From: CBDAPI01 sp965248635
GTDB lineage: Bacteria > Acidobacteriota > UBA6911 > RPQK01 > CBDAPI01
Length of the DNA stretch: 64,000 nt
Assembly (NCBI GenBank): GCA_965248635.1
Contig: OZ252114.1
Location: forward strand, 930,001 to 994,000
Direction of reading: 5' to 3'
A model generated the notes under the pieces. That model saw only the letters and a program-made list of their open reading frames with translations. It was not told the DNA's origin and made no database searches. A program made the position numbers and the translations under genes. Below are positions 45,954 to 55,027 of the stretch, piece by piece; the first letter of the stretch is position 1, and each line of letters starts with the position of its first letter.

Positions 45954-47093
45954 ATGGATTTTTCTTTCAATGATGAACAGGAGATGATTCGGACCCAGGC
46001 GGCGGATTTCCTGAAAAACGAGTGCCCCGCGAACCTGGTTCGTGAACTGATGGAGAGCGAGCACGGACACAGCGAGGATCTGTGGGAGAAGATCATCGAG
46101 CTGGGATGGTCGGCACTTCCTTTTCCCGCAGAGTACGGAGGACTGGACCTCACCGTTGTGGACCTGGCCATCATCCTGGAGGAAATGGGCAAGGTGCTCT
46201 TGCCCGGAACCTATTTTTCAACGGTCGTCCTGGGGGGACTCACACTGCTGGCGTCTGGCAGCGAGGAGCAGAAGCGACAGTGGCTGGAACCACTTGCAGA
46301 AGGCAGTCTGAAGGCTACCCTGGCTGTGGCGGAACCGGCGGGCAGAATCGATGCCGCGGGCGTTACACTCAAGGCCGATCGCCAGGGTGACTCTTACTCA
46401 CTGAGCGGCACCAAGTTATTCGTCCCCGATGCCCACACTGCCGATCTCATCATTTGTGCTGCCCGGACCGGGGATTCCGCCGATCCGTCCCAGGGGATCT
46501 CTCTACTTGCCGTGGATCGGGACTCGGTGGGGCTGGGCGTCAAGCCACTGCAGACACTGGACCAGACGCGCCGGCTTTACGAAGTCACTTTTGATGGGGT
46601 GCAACTCACCGAGTCGAGAATCCTCGGGGAAGCGGGCCAGGCCTGGCCCGTCCTGGAAACAGTACTGGATAAGGCTGCCATCGGCCTCTCGGCTGAGATG
46701 GTTGGCGGAGCGCAGAGGATGCTCGATTTATCGGTGGAGTACTCCAAGGAGCGGGTTCAATTCGGTCGCCCCATAGGGAGTTTCCAGGCCATCCAGCACA
46801 AGTGTGCCGACATGCTCATTTACACGGAGGGCGCCCGATCGGCTGTCTATGCAGCCGCCTGGGCTGCCAGTCAGGAAAGCGAGGATCTGGCTGTGCAGAC
46901 GTCGATCGCCAAAGCCTACACCAGCGACGCCTTCCGGTTCGTCGCCGGAGAAGGTATCCAGATCCACGGGGGTATGGGGTTTACCTGGGACGAAGACCCC
47001 CAGCTGTACCTGAAACGGGCCAAGTCAGCAGAAGTCGCATTGGGAGACGCCACCTACCACCGGGAACGAATCGCTACTCTGATCGGGCTCTAG
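45954..47093 (+). CDS. Acyl-CoA dehydrogenase (second of a pair)
   Basis: A 379-residue protein beginning MDFSFNDEQEMIRTQAADFLKNECP. It keeps the N-terminal helical domain (LGWSALPFPAEYGGLDLTVVDLAIILEEMG), but the TEPxAGSD region is reduced to LAVAEPAGRIDAAGVTLKAD, as in the non-catalytic or beta-type subunits of heteromeric acyl-CoA dehydrogenases. The C-terminal part has RVQFGRPIGSFQAIQHKCADM and IQIHGGMGFTWDEDPQLYLKRAK. The direct neighbour encodes a full-length partner, consistent with an alpha-beta complex. Upstream of a SCP2-containing acetyltransferase gene. Confidence 0.88.
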   Translation: MDFSFNDEQEMIRTQAADFLKNECPANLVRELMESEHGHSEDLWEKIIELGWSALPFPAEYGGLDLTVVDLAIILEEMGKVLLPGTYFSTVVLGGLTLLASGSEEQKRQWLEPLAEGSLKATLAVAEPAGRIDAAGVTLKADRQGDSYSLSGTKLFVPDAHTADLIICAARTGDSADPSQGISLLAVDRDSVGLGVKPLQTLDQTRRLYEVTFDGVQLTESRILGEAGQAWPVLETVLDKAAIGLSAEMVGGAQRMLDLSVEYSKERVQFGRPIGSFQAIQHKCADMLIYTEGARSAVYAAAWAASQESEDLAVQTSIAKAYTSDAFRFVAGEGIQIHGGMGFTWDEDPQLYLKRAKSAEVALGDATYHRERIATLIGL

Positions 47094-47158
47094 CTGGACT
47101 TCAAGCGTCATCGACACGACCTCTTGCTGCCCCGTATCTGGGGAAAGGAGAGGTTCGG

Positions 47159-47182
47159 CTGGAATCTGGAATCTGGAATCTT
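47159..47182. repeat. Intergenic heptad repeat (GGAATCT), 3 units
   Basis: Three perfect GGAATCT units immediately downstream of the second acyl-CoA dehydrogenase and upstream of the acetyltransferase. Confidence 0.75.
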
Positions 47183-47220
47183 CCTCGGTTAAGATCATTG
47201 GACTTTCAGCCAGGCTTGCT

Positions 47221-48408
47221 ATGAATGTTGCAGTGCGAAGAATGCAGGAGGAGGATCGCGACCGGATCGTTGCGTTGCACCTGCAGGCCTTCAATCTGCC
47301 CGGCGGAGATCTGGATCGCCTCTACGCGATCCCCCTTGAGGATGTCCGTGTGGTCACTGAAGACGGACTACCGGTGGCTTCCCTCCGGTTCCTCCGGGTG
47401 GGGCATTTCTGTGGGGGGCGAAGCGTGGCGGCGGCCGATGTCACGGCGGTTCAGGTTGCACCCGAATATCGCAGCAAGGGGTACGGCGGGCTGCTGATGA
47501 GAGAAGCCCTGCAGGAATTGAGAGCAGAGGGAACGCCTCTCTCCACCCTCTACCCGAGCACCCCCTCGCCCTACCGCCGGGCCGGCTATGAAATGGCGGG
47601 CGTCTATACTCGCTACAGCGTGCCGGTTGCGGCTCTGCCTCGACATCGATACCAGAATGTTGAGACCTGGGACGACAGCTCTCTGGATGAGATTGCGGAC
47701 TGCTACGAGTCCCGCGCCAGGGAGTTCGAGGGTCTTCTGGATCGACCCCGGCCATGGTGGCCAGAGCGGATTCTGCGCGTCGCGCCTCCCGAGAACAGGC
47801 CCGTCTATCGGTACCTGGTGCGCCGCCAGGGGAGGGTGACCGGATACATGGTGTTCACTCAGGAGAGGGCGGATAGTCCGATCCCGTACTTTTACAGTCT
47901 CGGCTGTCGTGATCTGGTCTGGCACGATGCGGAGACGGCCCGAACTCTGCTGGGATTTGCGGCCAGCCACCGCGCCCTGGCCACGGATCTGACCTGGACC
48001 GGACCCGTCGAGGATCCGGTGACCTTCTTCCTGGATGAGCAGGACGCCACTGCCCAATGGTCCATGCTCTGGATGGCGCGTCTGATTCATGTAAGAAATG
48101 CGCTCGAGGCACGCGGATATCCCCCCGGCGTCGAGGCTTCTGTCGAGTTCAGCGTCGAGGATGCAGTGCTCGCGACCAACTCACGGGCCTATCGTCTGCA
48201 GGTATCGCGCGGGCAGGCACGTGTTGAGTCCATAGACCGGGCACGGATGAAGGTCGACGTGGGTGGATTGGCTGCCATGTATACCAGCTGGCTGCCGGCT
48301 CGAGAGGCTGTTCGTTGCGGACATCTGATCGATGCCGGCAAACAGGAAGTAGAAATCCTGGAGGCAATGTTTGCCGGGGCAAAACCCTGGCTGGCCGATC
48401 AATTTTAG
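47221..48408 (+). CDS. Eis-like GNAT N-acetyltransferase with SCP2-type C-terminal domain
   Basis: A 395-residue protein with the three-part Eis layout. The N-terminal GNAT domain has the acetyl-CoA loop VAPEYRSKGYGGLLM (about residues 78-92) and STLYPSTPSPYRRAGYEMAG, with the Tyr expected as the general acid. A second GNAT-like domain is followed by an SCP2-like C-terminal part (from about residue 290). The chain ends ...WLADQF; a terminal Phe carboxylate is the catalytic base described for Eis. Substrate (amine, aminoglycoside or protein) is unknown. Placement in a fatty-acyl operon is unusual for Eis. Confidence 0.8.
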   Translation: MNVAVRRMQEEDRDRIVALHLQAFNLPGGDLDRLYAIPLEDVRVVTEDGLPVASLRFLRVGHFCGGRSVAAADVTAVQVAPEYRSKGYGGLLMREALQELRAEGTPLSTLYPSTPSPYRRAGYEMAGVYTRYSVPVAALPRHRYQNVETWDDSSLDEIADCYESRAREFEGLLDRPRPWWPERILRVAPPENRPVYRYLVRRQGRVTGYMVFTQERADSPIPYFYSLGCRDLVWHDAETARTLLGFAASHRALATDLTWTGPVEDPVTFFLDEQDATAQWSMLWMARLIHVRNALEARGYPPGVEASVEFSVEDAVLATNSRAYRLQVSRGQARVESIDRARMKVDVGGLAAMYTSWLPAREAVRCGHLIDAGKQEVEILEAMFAGAKPWLADQF

Positions 48409-48424
48409 TCGGGAAGAAACTCAA

Positions 48425-49963
48425 ATGTACGAACCGGCCGACGGTGCTCTCTCATGGGGTTCCCGCATTTCCCAACTGGCCGAACAGCATCCTGACAAGA
48501 TCGCCATGATTCTTGCATCTCGCGAGGAGGGGGACCGACCCGTCGCCTGGACCGAGATCGATGTGACCTCCAATCGGGCGGCCCACCTGCTCAAGAATCG
48601 CAGAGTTGGGGAGCATTCCATGGTTGTCATCGGTCTTCCCAACGGTTTCGAGCATGTGCTGGCTACGCTCGGGGTGTGGAAACTGGGTGGATGCGTGCTG
48701 CCGGTAAATGCCCGTCTGCCTGCCCGTGAGCGGGATCAGATTCTGGAGATTGCGGGGTCCGGCGTGGTGGTGGCCGACTGGACAGATCTGAAAGAAGCGG
48801 TCGTCAGCTCCCAGGACCTGCAGTCACTGGATGACTTCTCGAACGAGTCGCTTCCGGACCGGATCTCTCATCCGGCCAAGGCAATCGCCTCCGGCGGCTC
48901 CACAGGTCGACCCAAAGTGATCGTAGATCCCAGCCCCTGGGCCAGGGAACCGGGAGAAATTGCAAAGCTGGCGGCCCACATCACCGGGTTTCGATCAGGT
49001 CAGGTCCAACTGGTCGCAGGGCCCCTCTATCATCATGCGCCCTTCTGCTGGACTTTCTGGGGGCTCTTCGAGGATCAGACCGTGGTGCTCATGGAGCGCT
49101 TTGATGCGGCTCGGGCGGTGGACCTGATCGAACAGCACGGTATCAACTTCTCCTGCCTGGTGCCCACCATGATGCGCCGCATGATCCGTCTGCCGGATAT
49201 TCGCCAGCGGGATCTTTCCAGTCTGGAGGCCCTCTACCACACCGGAGGCCCCTGTCCGGCCTGGCTCAAAGAAGCCTGGATCGATGTGGTTGGTCCCGAG
49301 AAGATCTACGAAGCTTACGGCTCGACGGAGGACATCGGATATACGGCCATCCGGGGTGACGAATGGCTGGAGCATCGAGGGAGTGTGGGACGACCCGGAA
49401 ATAACGAACTGAAGATCCTGGGCGAAGGGGGAGAAGAACTGGCCCCCGGGGAAGTGGGTGAGGTGTTCATGCGCCGCAACGATATGACCGGCCCAACCTA
49501 CAAGTACATGGGCTCGGTTCCCGCCAAGATGACAGCGGACGGTTTTTCCAGTGTGGGAGACCTGGGCTGGGTGGATAAAGATGGGTACTTGTTTCTGGCT
49601 GATCGACGAGTCGACATGATCGTCTCCGGTGGAGCCAATGTGTACCCGGCCGAAGTGGAAGGGGCTCTGGCCGAGCACCCGGATGTCGACGACGTGGCCG
49701 TTGTCGGCGTACCCGACGAGGAGTGGGGACGGCGGGTGCATGCCATCATCCAGCCTGCCGATTTTGCACACTCTCCGGGCACGGACCGGCTGGACTATCA
49801 TTGCCGGGAGCGTCTGGCGGCTTACAAGGCTCCCAAGTCGTACGAGTTTCTCCGGACCCTGCCCCGCAACCAGGCGGGCAAGATCCGAAGATCCGCGCTC
49901 GTCGCAGAGCGCCAGCAGGGATGGACGGAAGACATGCAGCCCGGTTCAAAGAAAGACTCTTGA
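48425..49963 (+). CDS. Acyl-CoA synthetase (AMP-forming), bile-acid-CoA-ligase-like
   Basis: A 512-residue adenylate-forming enzyme. The phosphate-binding loop is ASGGSTGRPKVIVD (about residues 157-170) and the A5-type motif EAYGSTEDIGYT near residue 297; the hinge and catalytic Lys region occur in GYLFLADRRVDMIVSGGANVYPAEVE and RNQAGKIRRS. The form GGSTGRPK rather than SGTTGxPK is shared with bile-acid and steroid CoA ligases as I recall them. The ATG at 48425 lies 17 nt after the acetyltransferase stop, so the start upstream at 48371 is not preferred. It activates a carboxylate, probably the entry step for the flanking acyl-CoA dehydrogenases. Confidence 0.85.
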   Translation: MYEPADGALSWGSRISQLAEQHPDKIAMILASREEGDRPVAWTEIDVTSNRAAHLLKNRRVGEHSMVVIGLPNGFEHVLATLGVWKLGGCVLPVNARLPARERDQILEIAGSGVVVADWTDLKEAVVSSQDLQSLDDFSNESLPDRISHPAKAIASGGSTGRPKVIVDPSPWAREPGEIAKLAAHITGFRSGQVQLVAGPLYHHAPFCWTFWGLFEDQTVVLMERFDAARAVDLIEQHGINFSCLVPTMMRRMIRLPDIRQRDLSSLEALYHTGGPCPAWLKEAWIDVVGPEKIYEAYGSTEDIGYTAIRGDEWLEHRGSVGRPGNNELKILGEGGEELAPGEVGEVFMRRNDMTGPTYKYMGSVPAKMTADGFSSVGDLGWVDKDGYLFLADRRVDMIVSGGANVYPAEVEGALAEHPDVDDVAVVGVPDEEWGRRVHAIIQPADFAHSPGTDRLDYHCRERLAAYKAPKSYEFLRTLPRNQAGKIRRSALVAERQQGWTEDMQPGSKKDS

Positions 49964-50133
49964 TGATTCGATTCCTTCCAATACTTGCCAGGGCCTTGTT
50001 GGGCGGCCTGGTTATAGTTTCCTCTGTTTCGCCCCTGTCCGCTCAGGAGCCGTTGGGCCCTCGCAACGCCAACTACAGCCTGGTCGAAGAGGAGATGCGA
50101 AGAGGATTCGACATGGGCTGGTGCAGTCCGTGA
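49963..50133 (+). pseudogene. Truncated secreted-protein fragment (56 aa)
   Basis: ATG at 49963 overlaps the synthetase stop by 1 nt. It encodes a good signal peptide (MIRFLPILARALLGGLVIV through SPLSAQ) and then EPLGPRNANYSLVEEEMRRG before a stop at 50133. The mature start LGPRNANYS resembles the beginning of secreted hydrolases such as M1-type metallopeptidases, but no catalytic part remains. The likely origin is a larger gene lost between here and the permease. Confidence 0.5.
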
Positions 50134-50151
50134 GGCGAGTCCTCAAGAAAG

Positions 50152-51636
50152 TTGAAGCAGAATTCAGTGTCAAGTACCTCCGCTCCCCGGCTGAGTAAAG
50201 AGATCAGCTCCATCGACTACCTGAGTATCGGGTTCGGCAGCATGGTGGGAGTCGGATGGATCATTGTCCTGGGTGACTGGTTGACTCAGGCTGGTCCCGT
50301 GGGAGCCATTCTGGCCTTCGTGTGCGGAGGTCTGGTGACCATGCTGGTAGGAGTCTGCTATGCAGAACTGGCGACATTGTTGCCGGTCTCGGGCGGAGAG
50401 GTAGCCTATGCCTACGAGATCTACGGTCTGAGAACCAGCTTTGCCATGGGTTGGGTGCTGTCTCTCCCCTACGTAGCCGTGACTGCCTGGGAGGCTATTG
50501 CGGTTGCCTGGATCGTCAACATTTTTCTTCCCGGGATCGAGGGACCGGTTCTTTACACGGTTCGAGGTTATCCGGTGCATCTGGGAAGTCTCTTGCTGGG
50601 AGTCGGTGGCATGGCGGCCCTTACTTACCTGAATTACCGGGGCGCCAAGGCGTCGGCACAGGTTCAGGGAGTCCTCACTTCCGGGCTTGTTCTCATCACC
50701 GCGATCTATGTCCTGGTGGGTGTCGGAGGGGGAGAAGTGGCCAATCTCAAGCCACTGTTCGGAACCAACTCCGGCGGTGCCGCCTGGCTCGGTTTGCTGG
50801 CCATTTTGATGACTGTTCCCCAGTGGCTGGGGGGGTTCAACTTGATCCCCCAGTTGATGGAAGAGAAGGCTCCCGGCATCTCACTGCGACTGGTCGGCCG
50901 TGTCATTGTCATCTCCATCGCGATGGGGGTTGCTTTCTATTCTCTGGTCATCCTGGCTGCCTGCATGGTTGTGCCCTGGGAGGAATTGCTCACCGTTGAA
51001 ATGCCTGTCGCAGCAGCTTTCGAAGCCGCTTTTGGATCACCTCTCCTGGCCAAGGGAGTGCTGCTGGCAGGTCTTTGCGGACTTCTCACCACCTGGAACG
51101 GCTGCTTCATCGGCGGCTCGAGAGTTCTTTTTGCCCTGGGAAGGTCTCGCGTGATTTTCCCTGCCCTTGGCCGGGTCCATCCGGTCTTCCACACACCTTC
51201 GACGGCTGTCGTGTTCGTGGGATCCGTGGGAATCTTCGGTGCCCTGGTGGGCAGAAGTGCCCTGGTTCCAGTCATCAACGTCAACGCCACCTGCTTTCTG
51301 TTTGCCTTCTTATTGAGCTGTGTGGGTGTCGTCAAGCTGCGTCTCCAGAAGCCGGATGCCCCGCGCCCCTTCCGGGTCCCCGGGGGCATCGCTGCGGCGG
51401 GGGCAGCCGCAGTTGCGTGCCTGCTGTTGTTTCCTGTGACCTTCTATCAACCTTATGTCGCGGCCCGGGGGGCCTTTCCGATCGAGTGGGGCTTTCTGAT
51501 GGTGTGGGCTTTTCTGGGTGTGTTGTTGTGGTTGTTTTCCCGCAAAATCCGGGGCAGCATTGGCGAACAGGAGCGGCGGGCGATCATGCTGGGCAAGGGC
51601 GATCCTTCCCTCTGCGGAGGAAGAACCGATGCGTAA
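50152..51636 (+). CDS. APC-superfamily amino-acid permease
   Basis: A 494-residue permease with about 12 TM segments. The first helix carries the APC unwound motif GFGSMVGVGWII (residues about 26-37), and the polytopic pattern is maintained to VWAFLGVLLWLFSRKIRG. Substrate (amino acid, polyamine or related) cannot be assigned. The start is TTG at 50152 with weak spacing. The stop overlaps the CocE-like hydrolase start by 8 nt, so the two are cotranscribed. Confidence 0.85.
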   Translation: MKQNSVSSTSAPRLSKEISSIDYLSIGFGSMVGVGWIIVLGDWLTQAGPVGAILAFVCGGLVTMLVGVCYAELATLLPVSGGEVAYAYEIYGLRTSFAMGWVLSLPYVAVTAWEAIAVAWIVNIFLPGIEGPVLYTVRGYPVHLGSLLLGVGGMAALTYLNYRGAKASAQVQGVLTSGLVLITAIYVLVGVGGGEVANLKPLFGTNSGGAAWLGLLAILMTVPQWLGGFNLIPQLMEEKAPGISLRLVGRVIVISIAMGVAFYSLVILAACMVVPWEELLTVEMPVAAAFEAAFGSPLLAKGVLLAGLCGLLTTWNGCFIGGSRVLFALGRSRVIFPALGRVHPVFHTPSTAVVFVGSVGIFGALVGRSALVPVINVNATCFLFAFLLSCVGVVKLRLQKPDAPRPFRVPGGIAAAGAAAVACLLLFPVTFYQPYVAARGAFPIEWGFLMVWAFLGVLLWLFSRKIRGSIGEQERRAIMLGKGDPSLCGGRTDA

Positions 51637-53498
51637 TTACTTGCGAAGAGCCATGACTCCGTTCTGGTTCCTGATCTTCCCGGCTGTCCTCGCCAGCCAG
51701 GTTGAGGCCCGGCGTTTTCCCCCACCCCAGCCCCAGTACGAGGTGCAGGTGAAGCGAAGCGTCATGGTTCCCATGCGAGATGGCGTGCGGTTGTCCACCG
51801 ATCTCTACTTTCCGAAGGGGGCAGGGGAGAAACTCGCGGTCATTCTGATGCGAACGCCCTACAGCAAGAATGAGTTCTACGATGCACCGGGGAAGGGGCC
51901 CTACATCTTTGGTGGGCAGGGATTCCTCGTGGCTGTCCAGGATGTACGAGGAAAGTATGAGTCCGAAGGAGATTACCTGGTTGTGGCCAACGAGGGCAGA
52001 GACGGCTACGACACGGTTTCATGGTTGGCTTCACGGCCCTTTTCCACCGGCAAGATTGGAACCTTCGGGTGTTCGTATCGGGGCGAATCCCAGATGTATC
52101 TGGCCCGGCTGGAGCATCCCAGCCATGTCGCCATGATTCCCCAGGCGGCCGGCGATGCGTACTGGAAGCGGGCCTGGCTTCGCTACGGAGGGGCCTTTGA
52201 ACTGGCTCCTGCGTTCGGATGGTTTCGAGACTCGGGGAGCAAGGTGTCCCTGCAGCCACCTCCGGGAGTTCCGGACGATTTCTACGCCAGGATGGGGAAT
52301 TACTTCAATCCCGCACCGGTTATGCCGGAAGTAGACTACGAGAAGATCTGGGCCACGCTGCCGACCGTTGATCTGCAGAAAATCGCTGGATCTCTCCCCA
52401 GCGACTGGGAAGACCTGGTGACCCGTCCCAATCCGCATGATCCCTGGTACGACCAGTTTGGTTTTGTCCGGGAGAGCGACAGTTTCACCACACCGGCACT
52501 GCACATCAACAGCTGGTATGACTACGGAGTGGGGCGTACTTTGAAGATGTTCAATATCATGCGGGGCAACTCGAAGGGCTCGCCGGCGGGAGACAACCAG
52601 TTCGTGATCGTTTCCCCGACCGCCCACTGCGGCTCAGAGAGAACGCCGCAACCAACTGTTGTCGGCACCCGCAACCTGGGCGATACCAGTCTTGACTACT
52701 GGGGCCTGTACGTGCGCTGGTTCGACTACTGGTTGAAGGGCATCGAGAATGGAGTCACCAAAACCACCCCGAAGGTACAGATCTATGTGATGGGCAGGAA
52801 CAAGTGGCGGAGCGAAAGTGAGTGGCCTCCGGCCCGCGCCAAACTCAAACCCTTCTACCTGCGCAGTGATGGTCATGCCAACAGCCGTTTCGGAACGGGG
52901 TATTTGAGTCCCGAAGAGCCGTCATCCGAAGAACCGGACCGTTTTACCTATGACCCGGCGACTCCGGTGCCTTCGCTGGGAGGGCCGTTGTGCTGCACCG
53001 GGGCCCCAAACGCTGCGGCCGGAGCGTTTGATCAGTCTGAAGTGGAGACCCGGCAGGATGTGCTGGTCTACTCCAGTCCTGTGCTCAAATCCGGGGTGGG
53101 AAGTGACAGGTCCAATAGAAGTCGTCCTGTACGTATCCTCTTCGGCCCGGGATACGGACTTCACGGCCAAGCTGGTGGATGTGTATCCGGACGGTACCGC
53201 TTACAACGTCCAGGAGGGCATCCTGAGAGCCCGCTATCGCAAGGGGTACGAAAGGGAAGTCTGGATGGAGCCGGATGGAGTCTATGAGGTCCGAGTCAGC
53301 CTGGACGTGACCAGCAACTACTTCGGCCCCGGACACCGCGTCCGCCTGGAGGTTTCCAGCAGTAACTTCCCGCGCTTTGACCGAAACCTCAACACGGGCG
53401 GCAAAAACTACGACGAGACCCAGTGGGTGGTGGCCCGGAACACGGTACACCACACCGGAGACTACCCGTCACACATTCTCCTGCCGGTGATCAGGTAG
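51629..53498 (+). pseudogene. CocE/NonD-family S15-type hydrolase, +1 frameshift
   Basis: Two frames encode about 620 residues. A signal peptide (MRNYLRRAMTPFWFLIFPAVLASQ) precedes the alpha/beta-hydrolase core: VPMRDGVRLSTDLYFP, AVQDVRGKYESEG, the nucleophile elbow GTFGCSYRGESQM (S/C context), PTAHCG and the cap and C-terminal jelly-roll. One extra G near 53096 breaks ...SPVLKSGV; the next frame gives EVTGPIEVVLYVSSSARDTDFTAKLVDVYPDG and the rest of the jelly-roll to LLPVIR. The family hydrolyses esters or acyl-peptide bonds (for example, cocaine esterase). The nucleophile motif reads GCSYRG, with Ser after Cys, which fits G-x-S-Y-x-G. Confidence 0.82.
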
Positions 53499-53504
53499 GG
53501 GAAA

Positions 53505-53554
53505 CGTTCCGGGTTTCGAGTTCCGGGTTCCGAGTTATTTGGAATCTGGAATCT
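53505..53554. repeat. Intergenic heptad repeat (GTTCCGG to GGAATCT), 7 units
   Basis: Seven 7-nt units read GTTCCGG, GTTTCGA, GTTCCGG, GTTCCGA, GTTATTT, GGAATCT, GGAATCT between convergent genes; two repeat classes meet within one tract. Confidence 0.8.
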
Positions 53555-53555
53555 C

Positions 53556-54728
53556 TCAATACGAATAGAACCCCTGGCCGGCGGCCTTACCGGTGTGGCC
53601 GTCCTCGACCATCTGGCGCAGCAAACGGGACGCCCTGTACCGCTCATTGCCCAGTTCGGCGTGGCGCTTATCCAGAGACGCCAGCAGGCGGTCGAGGCCG
53701 ATTTCGTCCGCCCGTTTGAGCAGATCCCAGGGAAATGCCATTCCCAGCCGAAGGGCCAGGTCCACCGTCTCCGCTGAACACACCTCGTTGTCGATCAGCC
53801 AGGCGGCTTCGTTGACCATTAAGGCGTAAAATGCGGTCGGGTCGACGGATTCTCCGGCCTCCCGGGAGTACTGGGCCCCCCCTTTGCTGTAGTCATAAAA
53901 GCCTTTTCCGGTCTTCCGTCCCAGTTCTCCCTTTTGGAACTTTTCCTCGACGATCGGGGGGATCGGGCCGCCCATTTTGTTGATGAAGTCGTAGGCAATG
54001 TCGAGGCCTCCAAAGTCCATCAGTTCGAGCGGGCCCATGGGCATCCCCTCGTGGAACTTCATGCGGCTGTCGATTCCCTCCACGGTGGCCTCTCCCCGGG
54101 AGAGCATTCTCATCGCCTCGAGGCCGTATCCGATGTTGATTCGATTCACGATAAAAGCATGCACATCCTTTTCCACGCGAACCGGCGTCTTTCCGAACTT
54201 CTCAGACAGCTCCACCGCGAAGTCCATGGTCTGGTCGGAAGTCTTTTCCCCCCGGATTACTTCGACCAGGGCCATCATGACCGGGGGATTGAAAAAGTGC
54301 ATGCCAACGACCTGTTCGGGGCGTCGTGTGACCCCTCCGATCTCGGTGATGGAGAGGGAACTGGTATTGGAGGCGAGGATGGCCTCCGGGGGGGCCGCCT
54401 GATCCAGTCTTGCGAACAGCTCCTTTTTCAGCTTCATCCTTTCGGGTACGGCCTCAATGACCACATTTGCCTCTGAGACCGCTCTCTCCAGATCAGCTTC
54501 GACAGCCAGCAGGTCGGCGGCATTCTCGGCAACCCGGGGGGAGATGACGCCCTTCTCACTCAATTTGCCCAGGCTCCAGAGGATGGCCGCCATGCCCTTG
54601 GAAACCAGTTCCTCATTCCGGTCATTGAGCGTCACGGAGAACCCGGCCAGAGCGGCAACTTCCGCAATCCCGTGGCCCATTGTTCCTGCGCCAATAACCG
54701 TAATCCTGCCTCTGTCTTCTATCCTCAT
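53556..54728 (-). CDS. 3-Hydroxyacyl-CoA dehydrogenase
   Basis: A 390-residue NAD-dependent enzyme. The Rossmann motif GAGTMGHGIAE is at residues 12-22. The catalytic sequence contains ASNTSSLSI (Ser), GMHFFNPP (His) and the following Asn near residue 145-190, and there are two C-terminal 3HCDH domains (HAFIVNRINIGYGLEAMRML and NEAAWLIDNEVCSAETVDLALRLGMAFP). It oxidises L-3-hydroxyacyl-CoA. The start at 54728 has AGGAGAG 5 nt upstream. It is the last gene of the minus-strand operon; the 270-bp palindromic element lies between it and the upstream SDR gene. Confidence 0.9.
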   Translation of the reverse strand: MRIEDRGRITVIGAGTMGHGIAEVAALAGFSVTLNDRNEELVSKGMAAILWSLGKLSEKGVISPRVAENAADLLAVEADLERAVSEANVVIEAVPERMKLKKELFARLDQAAPPEAILASNTSSLSITEIGGVTRRPEQVVGMHFFNPPVMMALVEVIRGEKTSDQTMDFAVELSEKFGKTPVRVEKDVHAFIVNRINIGYGLEAMRMLSRGEATVEGIDSRMKFHEGMPMGPLELMDFGGLDIAYDFINKMGGPIPPIVEEKFQKGELGRKTGKGFYDYSKGGAQYSREAGESVDPTAFYALMVNEAAWLIDNEVCSAETVDLALRLGMAFPWDLLKRADEIGLDRLLASLDKRHAELGNERYRASRLLRQMVEDGHTGKAAGQGFYSY

Positions 54729-54757
54729 GGCTCTCTCCTGTTCGATGGGAGTACTTA

Positions 54758-55027
54758 GTACTCCCTTCCATAAATACGATGACGTTTGCGGATGGGTCTT
54801 GCGAGGTGAGATCGCGAAGAGAGGAGGAGGCGATGCAGAAGCATCGTCGACGACGAACGACAAAGAGATCGACCGCAACCCCCATCCGCCCGGAGGGTTG
54901 GGGCGGGACGGGCCCATCTCTTTGTTGTTCCTCCTCGCCGATGTTCGCACATCGACTCGTCGTCTCGCCTCAATCTGGTCTCCGTCGCGCTCCCAACAAA
55001 CGTCATCGTATTTATGGAAGTGAGTAC
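54758..55027. mobile_element. Palindromic MITE-like element
   Basis: Ends are inverted repeats of 31 nt with one mismatch (54758-54788 against 54997-55027); each starts GTACTC, then CTTCCATAAATACGATGACG. Further inside, weaker self-complementarity (for example, ACAAAGAGAT at about 54857 and ATCTCTTTGT near 54918) shows that the whole element is a degenerate palindrome. Flanking 9-bp direct repeats AGTACTTAG (54750-54758, 55023-55031) indicate target duplication; the exact TSD (TTA, CTTAG or longer) is ambiguous. No coding capacity is evident. It lies between an SDR stop (the TAA is inside the duplication) and the 3-hydroxyacyl-CoA dehydrogenase start; without it the genes would be about 27 nt apart. 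Confidence 0.7.

Noticed and set aside
54759..55026. Protein-coding frame inside the palindromic element (HKYDDVC ... SSYLWK)
   Set aside because: Similar peptides on both strands are produced by the palindrome itself; there is no start or ribosome-binding site.
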